The position numbers and the translations under genes are program-made. From Komagataeibacter medellinensis NBRC 3288 (lineage in GTDB: Bacteria; Pseudomonadota; Alphaproteobacteria; Acetobacterales; Acetobacteraceae), in the NCBI RefSeq assembly GCF_000182745.2, contig NC_016027.1, forward strand, positions 1,789,501 through 1,853,500: a stretch of DNA of 64,000 nt, written 5' to 3'. The notes under the pieces are model-generated. The model was given only the letters and a program-made list of their open reading frames with translations, was not told the DNA's origin and made no database searches. The stretch's first letter is position 1, and each line of letters begins with the position of its first letter. Below are positions 43,010 to 51,053 of the stretch, in pieces.

Positions 43010-43363
43010 ATGACCACCACCACGACAAAGATCGGGACTGCCGCCAGCAAGGTTGCCGATACCCTGACCGGCGCCCGCACCGATACCTCCGGTCTCATGA
43101 GCGTCGTGATCGCGTATATGGGCGATGCGAACAGCCCCGGCCGCCGCGAAGTGCATGAACGCGCCCGTCATGCTGGTCTGGAATCCCGGCTTGACCAGTG
43201 GGGAAATCACACCAGCAGCGCACCGGCGGATGAAGAGACCGTAAAAAAGCTCTTCCCCACACCCGTCATCGAGCGTTTTGCCAATGAGACGGGCCATACC
43301 CCCAACGCCACCATCAAGGCCCTGGCTGACCTGATGCCCCACCTGTCGCGGCTGGATGGCTGA
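43010..43363 (+). CDS. YidB-like (DUF937) protein
   Basis: A 117-residue soluble protein with AAGGAAGG before the ATG. The second half follows the YidB pattern: GLESRLDQWGNHTSSAPADEETVKKLFPTPVIERFANETGHTPNATIKALADLMPHLSRLDG, with the invariant Trp-Gly near 64-65 and the LMPHL ending. YidB-like proteins are small and helical; no biochemical role is established. Stands alone. Confidence 0.82.
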   Translation: MTTTTTKIGTAASKVADTLTGARTDTSGLMSVVIAYMGDANSPGRREVHERARHAGLESRLDQWGNHTSSAPADEETVKKLFPTPVIERFANETGHTPNATIKALADLMPHLSRLDG

Positions 43364-43465
43364 TATACGCCCCACAGCCTGCAAACTGTCCTTTTAAGTG
43401 TTTGCAGGTGGGCGGGGGAGCCTATGATCGCCCATAATGGACGACACAGCAGGCAGGACAGACCC

Positions 43466-44230
43466 ATGAACAGCAATTCCCCCTCCCCCCCGGCACAGAC
43501 ATCCGGCGTGGTGATCGTGACCGGCGGCAGCAGGGGCATTGGCCACGCCATAAGTACCCTGCTGGCACGCCGCGGGCACACTGTCGCCATCAATTACGCC
43601 ACCAACGCCGCCCCAGCAGAGGAACTGGCCCACACCATCATGGCACAGGGCGGCCGCGCACTGGCGATCCGGGCCGACCTCTCGCAACCGGCGCAAATCC
43701 CCACCCTGTTCGACCGCGCGGCCACGCTCGGCCCCCTGGCGGGGCTGGTCAACAACGCTGGCATTACCGGCACCAAGGTCCGCATTGACGAGCAGACGGC
43801 AGAGACACTCGATACCCTGTTCAACATCAACGTACGCGCCACCATACTGGCGGCGGGCGAGGCCGTGCGTCGCATGTCCATCCGCCATGGCGGAAACGGC
43901 GGGGTCATCGTGAACCTGTCTTCCGTCGCGGCGCGTCTGGGGGGCTTGCCCGGGCTTGTGCCCTATGCCGCGACCAAGGCAGCGGTAGAGACCTTTACCC
44001 GTGGCCTTGCCAACGAGGTCGCGCATGAAGGCATACGCGTCAACGCCGTGGCCCCCGGCCTGACCGCAACCGACATGGTCCCGCCCGAGACCGCAAAACT
44101 GGCCGAAACCGTAGTGCCCATGGGCCGCGTGGGCCATGTGGACGAGATTGCGCAGGCGGTAGCGTTTCTCCTTTCGCCCGCATCATCCTATATGACAGGA
44201 AGCGTGATGACGGTGTCCGGCGGGCGCTAG
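43466..44230 (+). CDS. Short-chain dehydrogenase/reductase
   Basis: A 254-residue NAD(P)-dependent oxidoreductase. From ATG 43466 (AGGACAG upstream) the cofactor loop TGGSRGIG is at 19-26, NNAG follows in GLVNNAGITG, catalytic Ser lies in VNLSSVAA and Tyr-x-x-x-Lys in YAATKAAVETF. The end (ASSYMTGSVMTVSGGR) is typical of FabG-like members. The substrate cannot be told. An IsdG-like gene follows after 26 bases and a gluconolactonase after that, all on one strand and likely one transcript. Confidence 0.9.
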   Translation: MNSNSPSPPAQTSGVVIVTGGSRGIGHAISTLLARRGHTVAINYATNAAPAEELAHTIMAQGGRALAIRADLSQPAQIPTLFDRAATLGPLAGLVNNAGITGTKVRIDEQTAETLDTLFNINVRATILAAGEAVRRMSIRHGGNGGVIVNLSSVAARLGGLPGLVPYAATKAAVETFTRGLANEVAHEGIRVNAVAPGLTATDMVPPETAKLAETVVPMGRVGHVDEIAQAVAFLLSPASSYMTGSVMTVSGGR

Positions 44231-44256
44231 CCCGGCACGCAACAGGAGAATCGAAC

Positions 44257-44571
44257 ATGTACATCGCCATGAACCGTTTCCGTATCCCGCCCGGAAACGA
44301 GCAGGAATTCCGTGAACGCTGGCTGGGACGCGAGGTCCACCTGCGCACGGTGCCCGGTTTTGTCAGCTTCCAGTTCCTCAAGGGGCCGCAGCAAGAGGAT
44401 TATATCCTGTACGCCTCCCACACCGTATGGGAATCCTACGAAGCCTTTCTGGGCTGGACCCAGTCCGAGCAGTTCCGCGCCGCCCACGCCCATGCGGGCA
44501 ACCGTAAGCCGCTGATGGCGGGGCCACCGGTATTTGAAGGATTCGAGGTGCTGCAGAACATCGAGAGCTGA
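44257..44571 (+). CDS. Antibiotic-biosynthesis-monooxygenase-fold protein, IsdG-like
   Basis: A 104-residue ferredoxin-like protein. The residues used by IsdG heme oxygenases occur at the expected places: Asn6 (MYIAMNRF), Trp67 (GWTQSEQF) and His77 (AAHAHAG). This suggests it opens heme to release iron, as in IsdG or rhizobial HmuQ, though other fold members act on quinols. GFVSFQFLKGP is typical of the family. AACAGGAGAA precedes the start. No heme transporter is adjacent; the neighbours are an SDR and a gluconolactonase. Confidence 0.8.
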   Translation: MYIAMNRFRIPPGNEQEFRERWLGREVHLRTVPGFVSFQFLKGPQQEDYILYASHTVWESYEAFLGWTQSEQFRAAHAHAGNRKPLMAGPPVFEGFEVLQNIES

Positions 44572-44641
44572 GTCACCTTCAGGCCCCGACACCTCCGGGG
44601 ACCTTTCATTTATGCCCGACCCGAAGCGGAGAAAAAGATCC

Positions 44642-45853
44642 ATGCCCCCAGCCAGCCACCAGCCCCGCTTTCCCCGGCGTGCCCTGCTTGCAGGGGGGCT
44701 GGCGGCAGGGGGGGTATGGAGCAGTGGGCTGGCCGCCCGCGCAGCCGGGGGAGACGGGCTAGCCCAGCCCGCAACCGTCATTTCCAGCCCGCCGCGCCAA
44801 TGGGGGCCAGATGCGCCCATCAGCCCGATGCCCGACCCGGACATACTGGTGCTTGACCCCAGTTTCGGCAATCTGGCCTACGCCAATGCCAACATCAAAC
44901 TGGCATGGCGCGGCGGTGGCTGGCTGGAAGGACCGGCGTGGAATAGCGAAGGCCGCTTTCTTTTGCTGAGTGATACGATCCGCGCCGTACAGTACCGCTA
45001 TCTGTGGGAAAACAGCGCGATCTCGATCTTCCGCAATTATTCCTACAACAGCAACGGCAACATCTTCGACAATGAGGGCCGTCTGGTCAGTTGCGAGCAC
45101 GGCATGCGCCGCGTGGTGCGCTGGGAGCATGATGGCTCGTGCCACGTGCTGGCCGACAGTTATGGCGGCGCGGCGCTGAACTCCCCCAACGATCTGGCGG
45201 TTCACCCCGATGGCAGCATCTGGTTCACCGATCCGGGTTATGGCGACACAATTGTCGAAGGCCACCCCGATGCCCCCGGCGGCCCCGCCAACCGCAACGG
45301 CGTGGAACGCTGGACGCTGGATGGCGAAGTGGTAACCCAGTTCGGTGGCCACAGACGGCAGGAGGACCACGTCTTCCGCGTGGATCCCACGACGGGTGAG
45401 GTTCGCGCCGTCCTGACCCAGAAGCAGCTGGCGGACCCGAACGGGATTGCGTTTTCACCCGATGGCAAGATCGTTTACGTCATTTCGGCAGGGCCGGGAC
45501 CGGGGCAGGACGGTCATGGCGGCGACCTGCACATCCACGCAGGTGACGTGACCAGCAGAGAAGTGCATAACCTGCGCCCCTTTGCCGACATGATGCTGAA
45601 TGGCCACCAAATGATTGCCGATGGCATGCGCGTAGATGTATTTGGCAACCTGTGGTGTGGTGCTGGCGGCCCGCTGGGGCTATGCGGGGTGGTGATCTAC
45701 AACCCGCAGGGCCACATGATCGGGCGCATCCGCCTGCCGCGCGGCGTGTCGAACCTGACATTTGGCGGCCCCAAGCGCGACATGCTGTTCATGTGTGCAG
45801 GCGATGCGCTGTTTACACTGCAGGTCAACACGCAGGGGGCTGCATCTTCTTAA
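44642..45853 (+). CDS. gnl: Periplasmic gluconolactonase (SMP-30 family)
   Basis: Hydrolyses glucono-1,5-lactone, the product of membrane glucose dehydrogenase, to gluconate. A 403-residue protein with a twin-arginine-like signal (FPRRALLAGGLAAGG, cleavage near ARAA). The SMP-30 propeller shows Glu in WLEGPAWNSEGRF, Asn in ALNSPNDLAVHPDGSIWFTDPGYGD and a metal-site block LADPNGIAFSPDGKIVYV. ATG 44642 has GGAG 10 bases upstream; ATG 44612 has none. It is last in a unit with the SDR and IsdG-like genes. Confidence 0.9.
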   Translation: MPPASHQPRFPRRALLAGGLAAGGVWSSGLAARAAGGDGLAQPATVISSPPRQWGPDAPISPMPDPDILVLDPSFGNLAYANANIKLAWRGGGWLEGPAWNSEGRFLLLSDTIRAVQYRYLWENSAISIFRNYSYNSNGNIFDNEGRLVSCEHGMRRVVRWEHDGSCHVLADSYGGAALNSPNDLAVHPDGSIWFTDPGYGDTIVEGHPDAPGGPANRNGVERWTLDGEVVTQFGGHRRQEDHVFRVDPTTGEVRAVLTQKQLADPNGIAFSPDGKIVYVISAGPGPGQDGHGGDLHIHAGDVTSREVHNLRPFADMMLNGHQMIADGMRVDVFGNLWCGAGGPLGLCGVVIYNPQGHMIGRIRLPRGVSNLTFGGPKRDMLFMCAGDALFTLQVNTQGAASS

Positions 45854-45855
45854 GA

Positions 45856-45944
45856 AATAAAAGTTTTTGGGTGCCGCCTTTTTAAATAAAGGCGGCATTC
45901 TTCGGTGCTTTTGGAAAAAAGCTTCACCAAAAACGTCTTACTGT
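45856..45944 (+). repeat. Short palindromic intergenic repeat, copy 2
   Basis: AAAAGTTTTTGGGTGCCG at the left and GAAAAAAGCTTCACCAAAAA at the right match the element at 26377-26443. An extra hairpin sits between the arms. It lies between convergent gnl and fumC. Confidence 0.75.
45873..45896 (+). terminator. Hairpin between gnl and fumC
   Basis: GCCGCCTTT (45873-45881) pairs perfectly with AAAGGCGGC (45888-45896) over a 6-base loop. Placed between two convergent genes, it could terminate both. Confidence 0.65.
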
Positions 45945-45952
45945 CTTCAATC

Positions 45953-47407
45953 TTACGCGCCGCCTACACCCTTGCCCACCATGTCCAGCGGCCGAACAAG
46001 GCGATCAAAGGTCGCGCCATCCACAAAGCCTGAAGCCAGGGCTGCCTCACGCAGACTGATGTCGTGCTCCATGGCCTGATGGGCAATGGCAGAAGCACGA
46101 TCATAGCCGATTTCGGGGCTGAGTGCCGTCACCAGCATGACCGATCCCGCCACATACGCATCAATGCGCTTGCGGTTGAGCGTGGTCCCCTCTACCGAAA
46201 AGACACGGAAGTTGTGGCAGCCATCGGCCAGGATGCGGATGGCATGCAGCACATTGGCCACAATGACCGGGCGCATGACGTTCAGGTCAAGCTGGCCCTG
46301 GCTGCCCGCAAACGCCACGGTGGTATCGTTGCCCAGCACCTGCGTGCAGATCATCACCATGGCCTCGCACTGGGTCGGATTGACCTTGCCGGGCATGATG
46401 GAGGAACCGGGTTCGTTTTCAGGCAGGTGCAACTCCCCCAGGCCACAGCGGGGGCCAGAGCCGAGCAGGCGCATGTCATTGGCGATCTTGAGCAGGCTGA
46501 CCGCCACCCCGCGCAACCCGGCTGAAGCCCGCACCATGGCATCCAGCCCGCCAAGGGCCGCGAATTTGTTGGGTGCGGTCACGAACGGCCTGTCGGTCAG
46601 TTCGGCAATGCGCTTTGCAATGGCACGGCTGAAACCCGGCGGAGCGTTCAGGCCAGTACCCACCGCCGTGCCACCGGCGGCCAGTTGCAGCAGGCCGGGG
46701 CGGGCGGCCTCGACCGCCTCCAACGCATCTTCAAGCTGCTGTGCCCAGCCCGACCATTCCTGCCCCACTGTAAGCGGCACCGCATCTTGCAGGTGCGTGC
46801 GGCCGATCTTGACAACCTGCATCCATTCCTCTGCCTTGGCGCGCAGGCTTTCGATCAGTTCACGCACACGCGGCAGCAGGCGGCTGTCAATTTCCAGAAG
46901 GGTTGCAACATGCATGGCGGTGGGAAACGAGTCATTGCTTGACTGACCCATGTTCACGTCATCATTGGGATGGACCGGGCTTTTGGACCCGACCACGCCA
47001 CCCAGAAGCTGGATGGCACGGTTGGCGATCACCTCATTCACGTTCATGTTCGTCTGGGTGCCCGACCCGGTCTGCCAGACAAAAAGCGGGAATTCGGAAT
47101 CCAGCCTGCCCGCAATCACCTCATCCGCCACACGACCAATGGCATCGGCCTTCCACTGCGGCAGGCGCCCCTCGGCTGCATTAACCTGGGCTGCCGCCTT
47201 TTTCACGATACCGTAGGCGTGACAGACCTCGATGGGCATGTGGTCGCGACCAATGGAAAAATGCACAAGGCTGCGCTGGGTCTGGGCACCCCAGTAATGA
47301 CTGGCGGGGACATCGATCTCCCCCATCGAATCCTTTTCGCGCCGCGTGCCAGTGGCATCAAGGCCGATGGGGCAGTCTTTCAATACAGGGGGGGCGGGTT
47401 CGGTCAT
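45953..47407 (-). CDS. fumC: Class II fumarate hydratase
   Basis: Oxygen-stable, iron-free fumarase of the citric acid cycle, interconverting fumarate and malate. It has 484 residues, a little longer than usual because of ~20 extra N-terminal residues before the conserved RREKDSMGEIDVPASHYWGAQTQRS. Catalytic signature GSSIMPGKVNPTQCEAM is complete, as are GSGTQTNMNVNEVIANRA, the HPNDDVN block and KIGRTHLQDAVPLTVGQE. GGAAGGAA precedes the ATG. Stands alone. Confidence 0.96.
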   Translation of the reverse strand: MTEPAPPVLKDCPIGLDATGTRREKDSMGEIDVPASHYWGAQTQRSLVHFSIGRDHMPIEVCHAYGIVKKAAAQVNAAEGRLPQWKADAIGRVADEVIAGRLDSEFPLFVWQTGSGTQTNMNVNEVIANRAIQLLGGVVGSKSPVHPNDDVNMGQSSNDSFPTAMHVATLLEIDSRLLPRVRELIESLRAKAEEWMQVVKIGRTHLQDAVPLTVGQEWSGWAQQLEDALEAVEAARPGLLQLAAGGTAVGTGLNAPPGFSRAIAKRIAELTDRPFVTAPNKFAALGGLDAMVRASAGLRGVAVSLLKIANDMRLLGSGPRCGLGELHLPENEPGSSIMPGKVNPTQCEAMVMICTQVLGNDTTVAFAGSQGQLDLNVMRPVIVANVLHAIRILADGCHNFRVFSVEGTTLNRKRIDAYVAGSVMLVTALSPEIGYDRASAIAHQAMEHDISLREAALASGFVDGATFDRLVRPLDMVGKGVGGA

Positions 47408-47588
47408 GGTGGCGTTCCTTCCTTTTGTATCAAGAGGAATATGGGAACGTCACAACGCTTTCGCGCCCTTGCCCGGCATCACAAGCGAGTGCGCATGATT
47501 TGCGGGACCGGCTTTGGCACCCCGTCATGGCGTAGGTGTCACGCCCGGCCGGTGACGATCACCGCGTCCGTGACCGACTGGTACATCA

Positions 47589-48218
47589 CTATACATGCGC
47601 CATGAGCAGCATGATGCCAAACCCCATGAACACCGCTCCCGTAACCCACGCAAAGAGCGCCTGCACACGGGGCGTGCGCAACCAGGTAGACAGGACGCGC
47701 CCCGCCGTTGCGTAAACCGCGTACCAGAATGCCTCCGCCCCCACAAAGGTGGCGACGAGCAACCCGTATTGCGGCATGCGCGCCGCCATGGGGTTGACGA
47801 ACTGCGGCAGGAAGGCCGCCGCGAACAGCAGCAGCTTGGGATTGCTGATCCCGGTCAGGAATCCGTCACGTAAAAGATCACGCACATCAGCGCGCATCGG
47901 TTGTGACATGCCACCCGCACCCGCCTGCACGGCGTGGCGCGCCATCCACACCCGCATTCCCAGAAAAACCAGATACGCCGCCCCCACCATGCGCAGCACG
48001 GCAAACAGCCGGGGGGAAGCTGCCAGCACGCCCGCCATACCCCCCAGAGACGTGACAATCACCAGCACGATGGCCAGCATACACCCAACCATCACCGCCA
48101 TACTGCGCGCCACCCCGTAGCGCACGCTAACCGACATTACATGCATCATGTTCGGCCCCGGCATCGCCGAAAGCACGAAAGTGGTCGTTAAAAATAACAG
48201 CCACGTATGAAACGTCAC
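47589..48218 (-). CDS. LysE/RhtB-family amino acid exporter
   Basis: A 209-residue inner-membrane protein with about six hydrophobic segments. The opening LFLTTTFVLSAMPGPNMMHVMSVSVRYG is the family signature, and the third block AAYLVFLGMRVWMAR also fits. Members export amino acids, homoserine lactones or related small molecules; the substrate here is unknown. Its start faces the zinc operon with about 100 bases to the Zur-like site. Confidence 0.9.
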   Translation of the reverse strand: MTFHTWLLFLTTTFVLSAMPGPNMMHVMSVSVRYGVARSMAVMVGCMLAIVLVIVTSLGGMAGVLAASPRLFAVLRMVGAAYLVFLGMRVWMARHAVQAGAGGMSQPMRADVRDLLRDGFLTGISNPKLLLFAAAFLPQFVNPMAARMPQYGLLVATFVGAEAFWYAVYATAGRVLSTWLRTPRVQALFAWVTGAVFMGFGIMLLMAHV

Positions 48219-48324
48219 CCGCCTGCCCTACCCCTGTTACCATCCGCGCATGGCCACGGTGCGGCTATGCGGGCTGCACCATGCCGTCTTCCCTTGACGG
48301 CAGGCAAGCCCCTGGTATAGAGAT

Positions 48325-48339
48325 TGTTATATTATAACA
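48325..48339. promoter_or_regulatory. Zur-type operator
   Basis: TGTTATATTATAACA is a perfect palindrome 28 bases before the first small gene of the zinc importer unit. It fits the GTTAT...ATAAC pattern of alphaproteobacterial Zur sites, so repression by zinc is expected. Confidence 0.72.
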
Positions 48340-48352
48340 TTTTGAGCACATC

Positions 48353-48544
48353 ATGCCGCCCCTCGCCAACGCGCCCGTTCCTACCCAAGGCATACAGACA
48401 GCCATGCCCGCGCCAACGCCCCATGTCACATCTCCCCTACCGTTGACATGGATGGCACGCGCATGGTGGCAGCGCCTGGCCTGCGTTGCCCTACCCTGCG
48501 CCCTGATGTGGGGGTTGATCGGCTGGGCCGTGACACAGCCATGA
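48353..48544 (+). CDS. Small membrane peptide at the head of the zinc operon
   Basis: A 63-residue frame, proline-rich for the first 30 residues and then with one membrane segment (RLACVALPCALMWGLIGWAV, about 41-60). It lies between the Zur-type site and znuC with only 10 bases to the latter. No family recognised; it may be a leader for translational coupling or a minor transporter component. Confidence 0.45.
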   Translation: MPPLANAPVPTQGIQTAMPAPTPHVTSPLPLTWMARAWWQRLACVALPCALMWGLIGWAVTQP

Positions 48545-48554
48545 CCGCCCATTC

Positions 48555-49283
48555 GTGAAACAGGGTACGATCAGGCTGGACGACGCGGGCGTGGTGCTCA
48601 ACGGCACGCCTGTATGGCAGCATGTGACCGGCGGCTTTAACCCCGGCAGCATGACCGCCATCGCAGGGGCCAACGGGGCGGGCAAGTCCACGCTGCTGCG
48701 CGCCATACTGGGTGAAGTGCCGCTGACCACGGGCACGGTCACGCTTGATGGCCTGCGCCCGCAGGATTTTGGCTACCTGCCGCAGGCCCGCAAGATCGAC
48801 CGCGCCTTTCCCATCAGTGTGACCGACATGGTGCTGAGCGGCGCATGGCACCACATGGGCGCCTTTGGCCAGGCCGGATGCACCATCCGCCAGCGCGCGG
48901 CCGATGCGCTGGCGCGTGTCAAGCTGTCCGGTCAGGCGGGGCGCATGATCGATGCCCTTTCCGCAGGTCAGTTCCAGCGCTTGCTCTTCGCCCGCCTGCT
49001 CATGACCGATGCCCGCGTCATCATGCTTGATGAACCCTTTACCGCCCTCGATGCGCCCACAACGCAGGACCTTCTGGGGCTGGTATGCGAATGGCATGGA
49101 CAGGGGCGCACCATCATTGCCGTGCTGCATGACATGCACCAGATCCGCCGCTGCTTTCCCCATGTTGTCCTGCTCTCGGACAGGCGGGCAGTCTGGGGTG
49201 AGACCGCCCGCATCCTGACCCCCGCCACACTGCAACAGGCCTATGGCGGCCTGCAGGCCCACTGGCCGGGTATGGATACATGA
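48555..49283 (+). CDS. znuC: Zinc ABC transporter ATPase
   Basis: A 242-residue ATP-binding subunit. Walker A is GANGAGKST (38-46), the Q-loop is in GYLPQARK, the signature is LSAGQFQR, Walker B is VIMLDEPFTALD and the switch His is in AVLHDMHQ. It begins with GTG at 48555, without a strong ribosome site, so coupling to the small frame upstream is likely. It overlaps znuB by 4 bases (ATGA). Confidence 0.93.
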   Translation: MKQGTIRLDDAGVVLNGTPVWQHVTGGFNPGSMTAIAGANGAGKSTLLRAILGEVPLTTGTVTLDGLRPQDFGYLPQARKIDRAFPISVTDMVLSGAWHHMGAFGQAGCTIRQRAADALARVKLSGQAGRMIDALSAGQFQRLLFARLLMTDARVIMLDEPFTALDAPTTQDLLGLVCEWHGQGRTIIAVLHDMHQIRRCFPHVVLLSDRRAVWGETARILTPATLQQAYGGLQAHWPGMDT

Positions 49284-50143
49284 GCAGTCTGGTTGCCGCC
49301 CTGTGGGGTCCTTTTGCCGATTTCGGCTTCATGCGCCGCGCCCTTGTAGCCTGCGTGACCCTGGGCATGGGAGCGGGACCGGTTGGCGTGATGCTGCAAC
49401 TGCGGCGCATGAGCCTGATCGGCGATGCGATGAGCCATGCCATCCTGCCCGGTGCTGCAATCGGCTTCCTGCTGGCGGGCGGGCTGTCACTGACCGCCAT
49501 GGGGCTGGGGGGCATCGGGGCGGGGCTGGGGGTGGCGCTGCTGGCGGGGCTGGTCAGCAGGCGCACCCACCTGGCCGAAGATGCAAGCTTTGCCAGCTTC
49601 TACCTGACATCGCTGGCGCTCGGCGTGCTGATCGTCTCGGCACGCGGGTCGAACATCGACCTGCTGCATGTGCTGTTCGGTACCATCCTCGCCATTGATG
49701 GCCCGGCGCTTTACCTGATGGGCGGCATCACCACGCTCAGCGTAGCCCTGCTGGCCGTGATCTGGCGGCCACTGGTCATGGAATGCGTCGATCCCGGCTT
49801 CATGCGCATGAGCGGCGGGCGCGGCGGGCTGTACCACATGGTGTTCCTGTTCCTTGTGGTCATCAACCTGGTGGCGGGGTTCGAGGCGCTGGGCACGCTC
49901 ATGTCGGTTGGTATGATGATGGTGCCCGCCGCCACCGCACGGCTGTGGACGCGCCGCCTGCTGCCCATGATGGCGCTGTCCGCCATGGTGGGGGTGATGG
50001 CGGGTCTGGTGGGGCTACTGGTATCCTACCATTTCCAGCTGGCGGCAGGCCCCACGATCATCCTGACATGCAGCGTGCTGTATATTTTTTCCCTTCTCGC
50101 CTCCCCTACCGGCATCCGGGCGGGAGCGGGCCTGTCCCTTTAA
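49280..50143 (+). CDS. znuB: Zinc ABC transporter permease (ABC-3 family)
   Basis: A 287-residue membrane protein with about eight to nine hydrophobic segments. The cytoplasmic coupling region RRMSLIGDAMSHAILPGAAIGFLL is the family hallmark, and FEALGTLMSVGMMMVPAATARLW is the second conserved block. It forms the channel used by ZnuC and ZnuA; the genes overlap or nearly touch. Confidence 0.94.
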   Translation: MSSLVAALWGPFADFGFMRRALVACVTLGMGAGPVGVMLQLRRMSLIGDAMSHAILPGAAIGFLLAGGLSLTAMGLGGIGAGLGVALLAGLVSRRTHLAEDASFASFYLTSLALGVLIVSARGSNIDLLHVLFGTILAIDGPALYLMGGITTLSVALLAVIWRPLVMECVDPGFMRMSGGRGGLYHMVFLFLVVINLVAGFEALGTLMSVGMMMVPAATARLWTRRLLPMMALSAMVGVMAGLVGLLVSYHFQLAAGPTIILTCSVLYIFSLLASPTGIRAGAGLSL

Positions 50144-50156
50144 GGAAATCCCGATC

Positions 50157-51053
50157 ATGCGCCGCCTGTCCTGCCTGCTGGGCCTTTACGGGTTCCTGTC
50201 GCTCACACCCGCCCACGCGGACCCCGCGCCGCACACCGTGCGCGCAGTGGCCAGCTTTACCGTGCTGGCCGATGTCGTGGCCCATGTGGGGGGCACGCAT
50301 GTTACCGTAACCTCACTGGTGCCGCCCGATGGCGACCCGCATGAGTTTGAACCCACCCCCAATGACGCGCGCGTGCTGCGGCAGGCCAATATCGTGTTCA
50401 TGAGCGGCGAGGGGCTGGAAAGCTGGTTTAGCCGCCTGGCCCATGCGGCGGGCTACCATGGCACACCCGTCATCGTCTCGAATGGGATCAGCCTCTATAC
50501 CCCGCCGGGCGGCAGGCAGGCGGAAGCGGACCCCCATGTATGGAACAACGTGGCCAACGTGATTGTCTGGGCCAACAACATCCGCGACGCGCTGGTTGCC
50601 ATCGACCCTGCGGATGCCGACAGCTTCCGTACCTCGGCTGCGGCTTACATCAGCCAGCTTGAAGCGCTTGACCGCGATATCCGCACCCGCATCGACACCA
50701 TTCCCGCCAACCAGCGGCGCGTCCTGACCAGCCATGACGCCTTTGGCTACTTTGGCCGTGCCTATGGGGTCACATTCCTTGCCCCGCAGGGTCTTTCTAC
50801 CGAAACGGAAGCCTCGGCGGGCGATATGGCCAGCCTGATCGCGCAGATCCGCGCCAATCATGTCACCACCTATTTCATGGAAAACGCCACCGACCCGCGC
50901 ATGGTCAGGCAGGTGGCGCATGCAACGGGGGCAACACCGGGCGGTGAACTATATGCCGAAGCTCTGTCACCCCCCACCGGCCCGGTGCCGGACTACATCA
51001 CGATGATGCGCCACAATACCGATCTCATGCTTGCGGCGATGCGCCTGCACTGA
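50157..51053 (+). CDS. znuA: Periplasmic zinc-binding protein of the ABC importer
   Basis: A cluster A-I metal-binding protein of 298 residues with a signal peptide ending at AHA (21). Metal ligands are His62 (GDPHEFEPTP), His126 (EADPHVWNN) and His192 (TSHDAFGYFG). A third His rather than Glu favours zinc over manganese, agreeing with the Zur-type site. The His/Asp-rich loop of some ZnuA proteins is missing. Its last 29 bases overlap the convergent ABC exporter gene. Confidence 0.9.
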   Translation: MRRLSCLLGLYGFLSLTPAHADPAPHTVRAVASFTVLADVVAHVGGTHVTVTSLVPPDGDPHEFEPTPNDARVLRQANIVFMSGEGLESWFSRLAHAAGYHGTPVIVSNGISLYTPPGGRQAEADPHVWNNVANVIVWANNIRDALVAIDPADADSFRTSAAAYISQLEALDRDIRTRIDTIPANQRRVLTSHDAFGYFGRAYGVTFLAPQGLSTETEASAGDMASLIAQIRANHVTTYFMENATDPRMVRQVAHATGATPGGELYAEALSPPTGPVPDYITMMRHNTDLMLAAMRLH

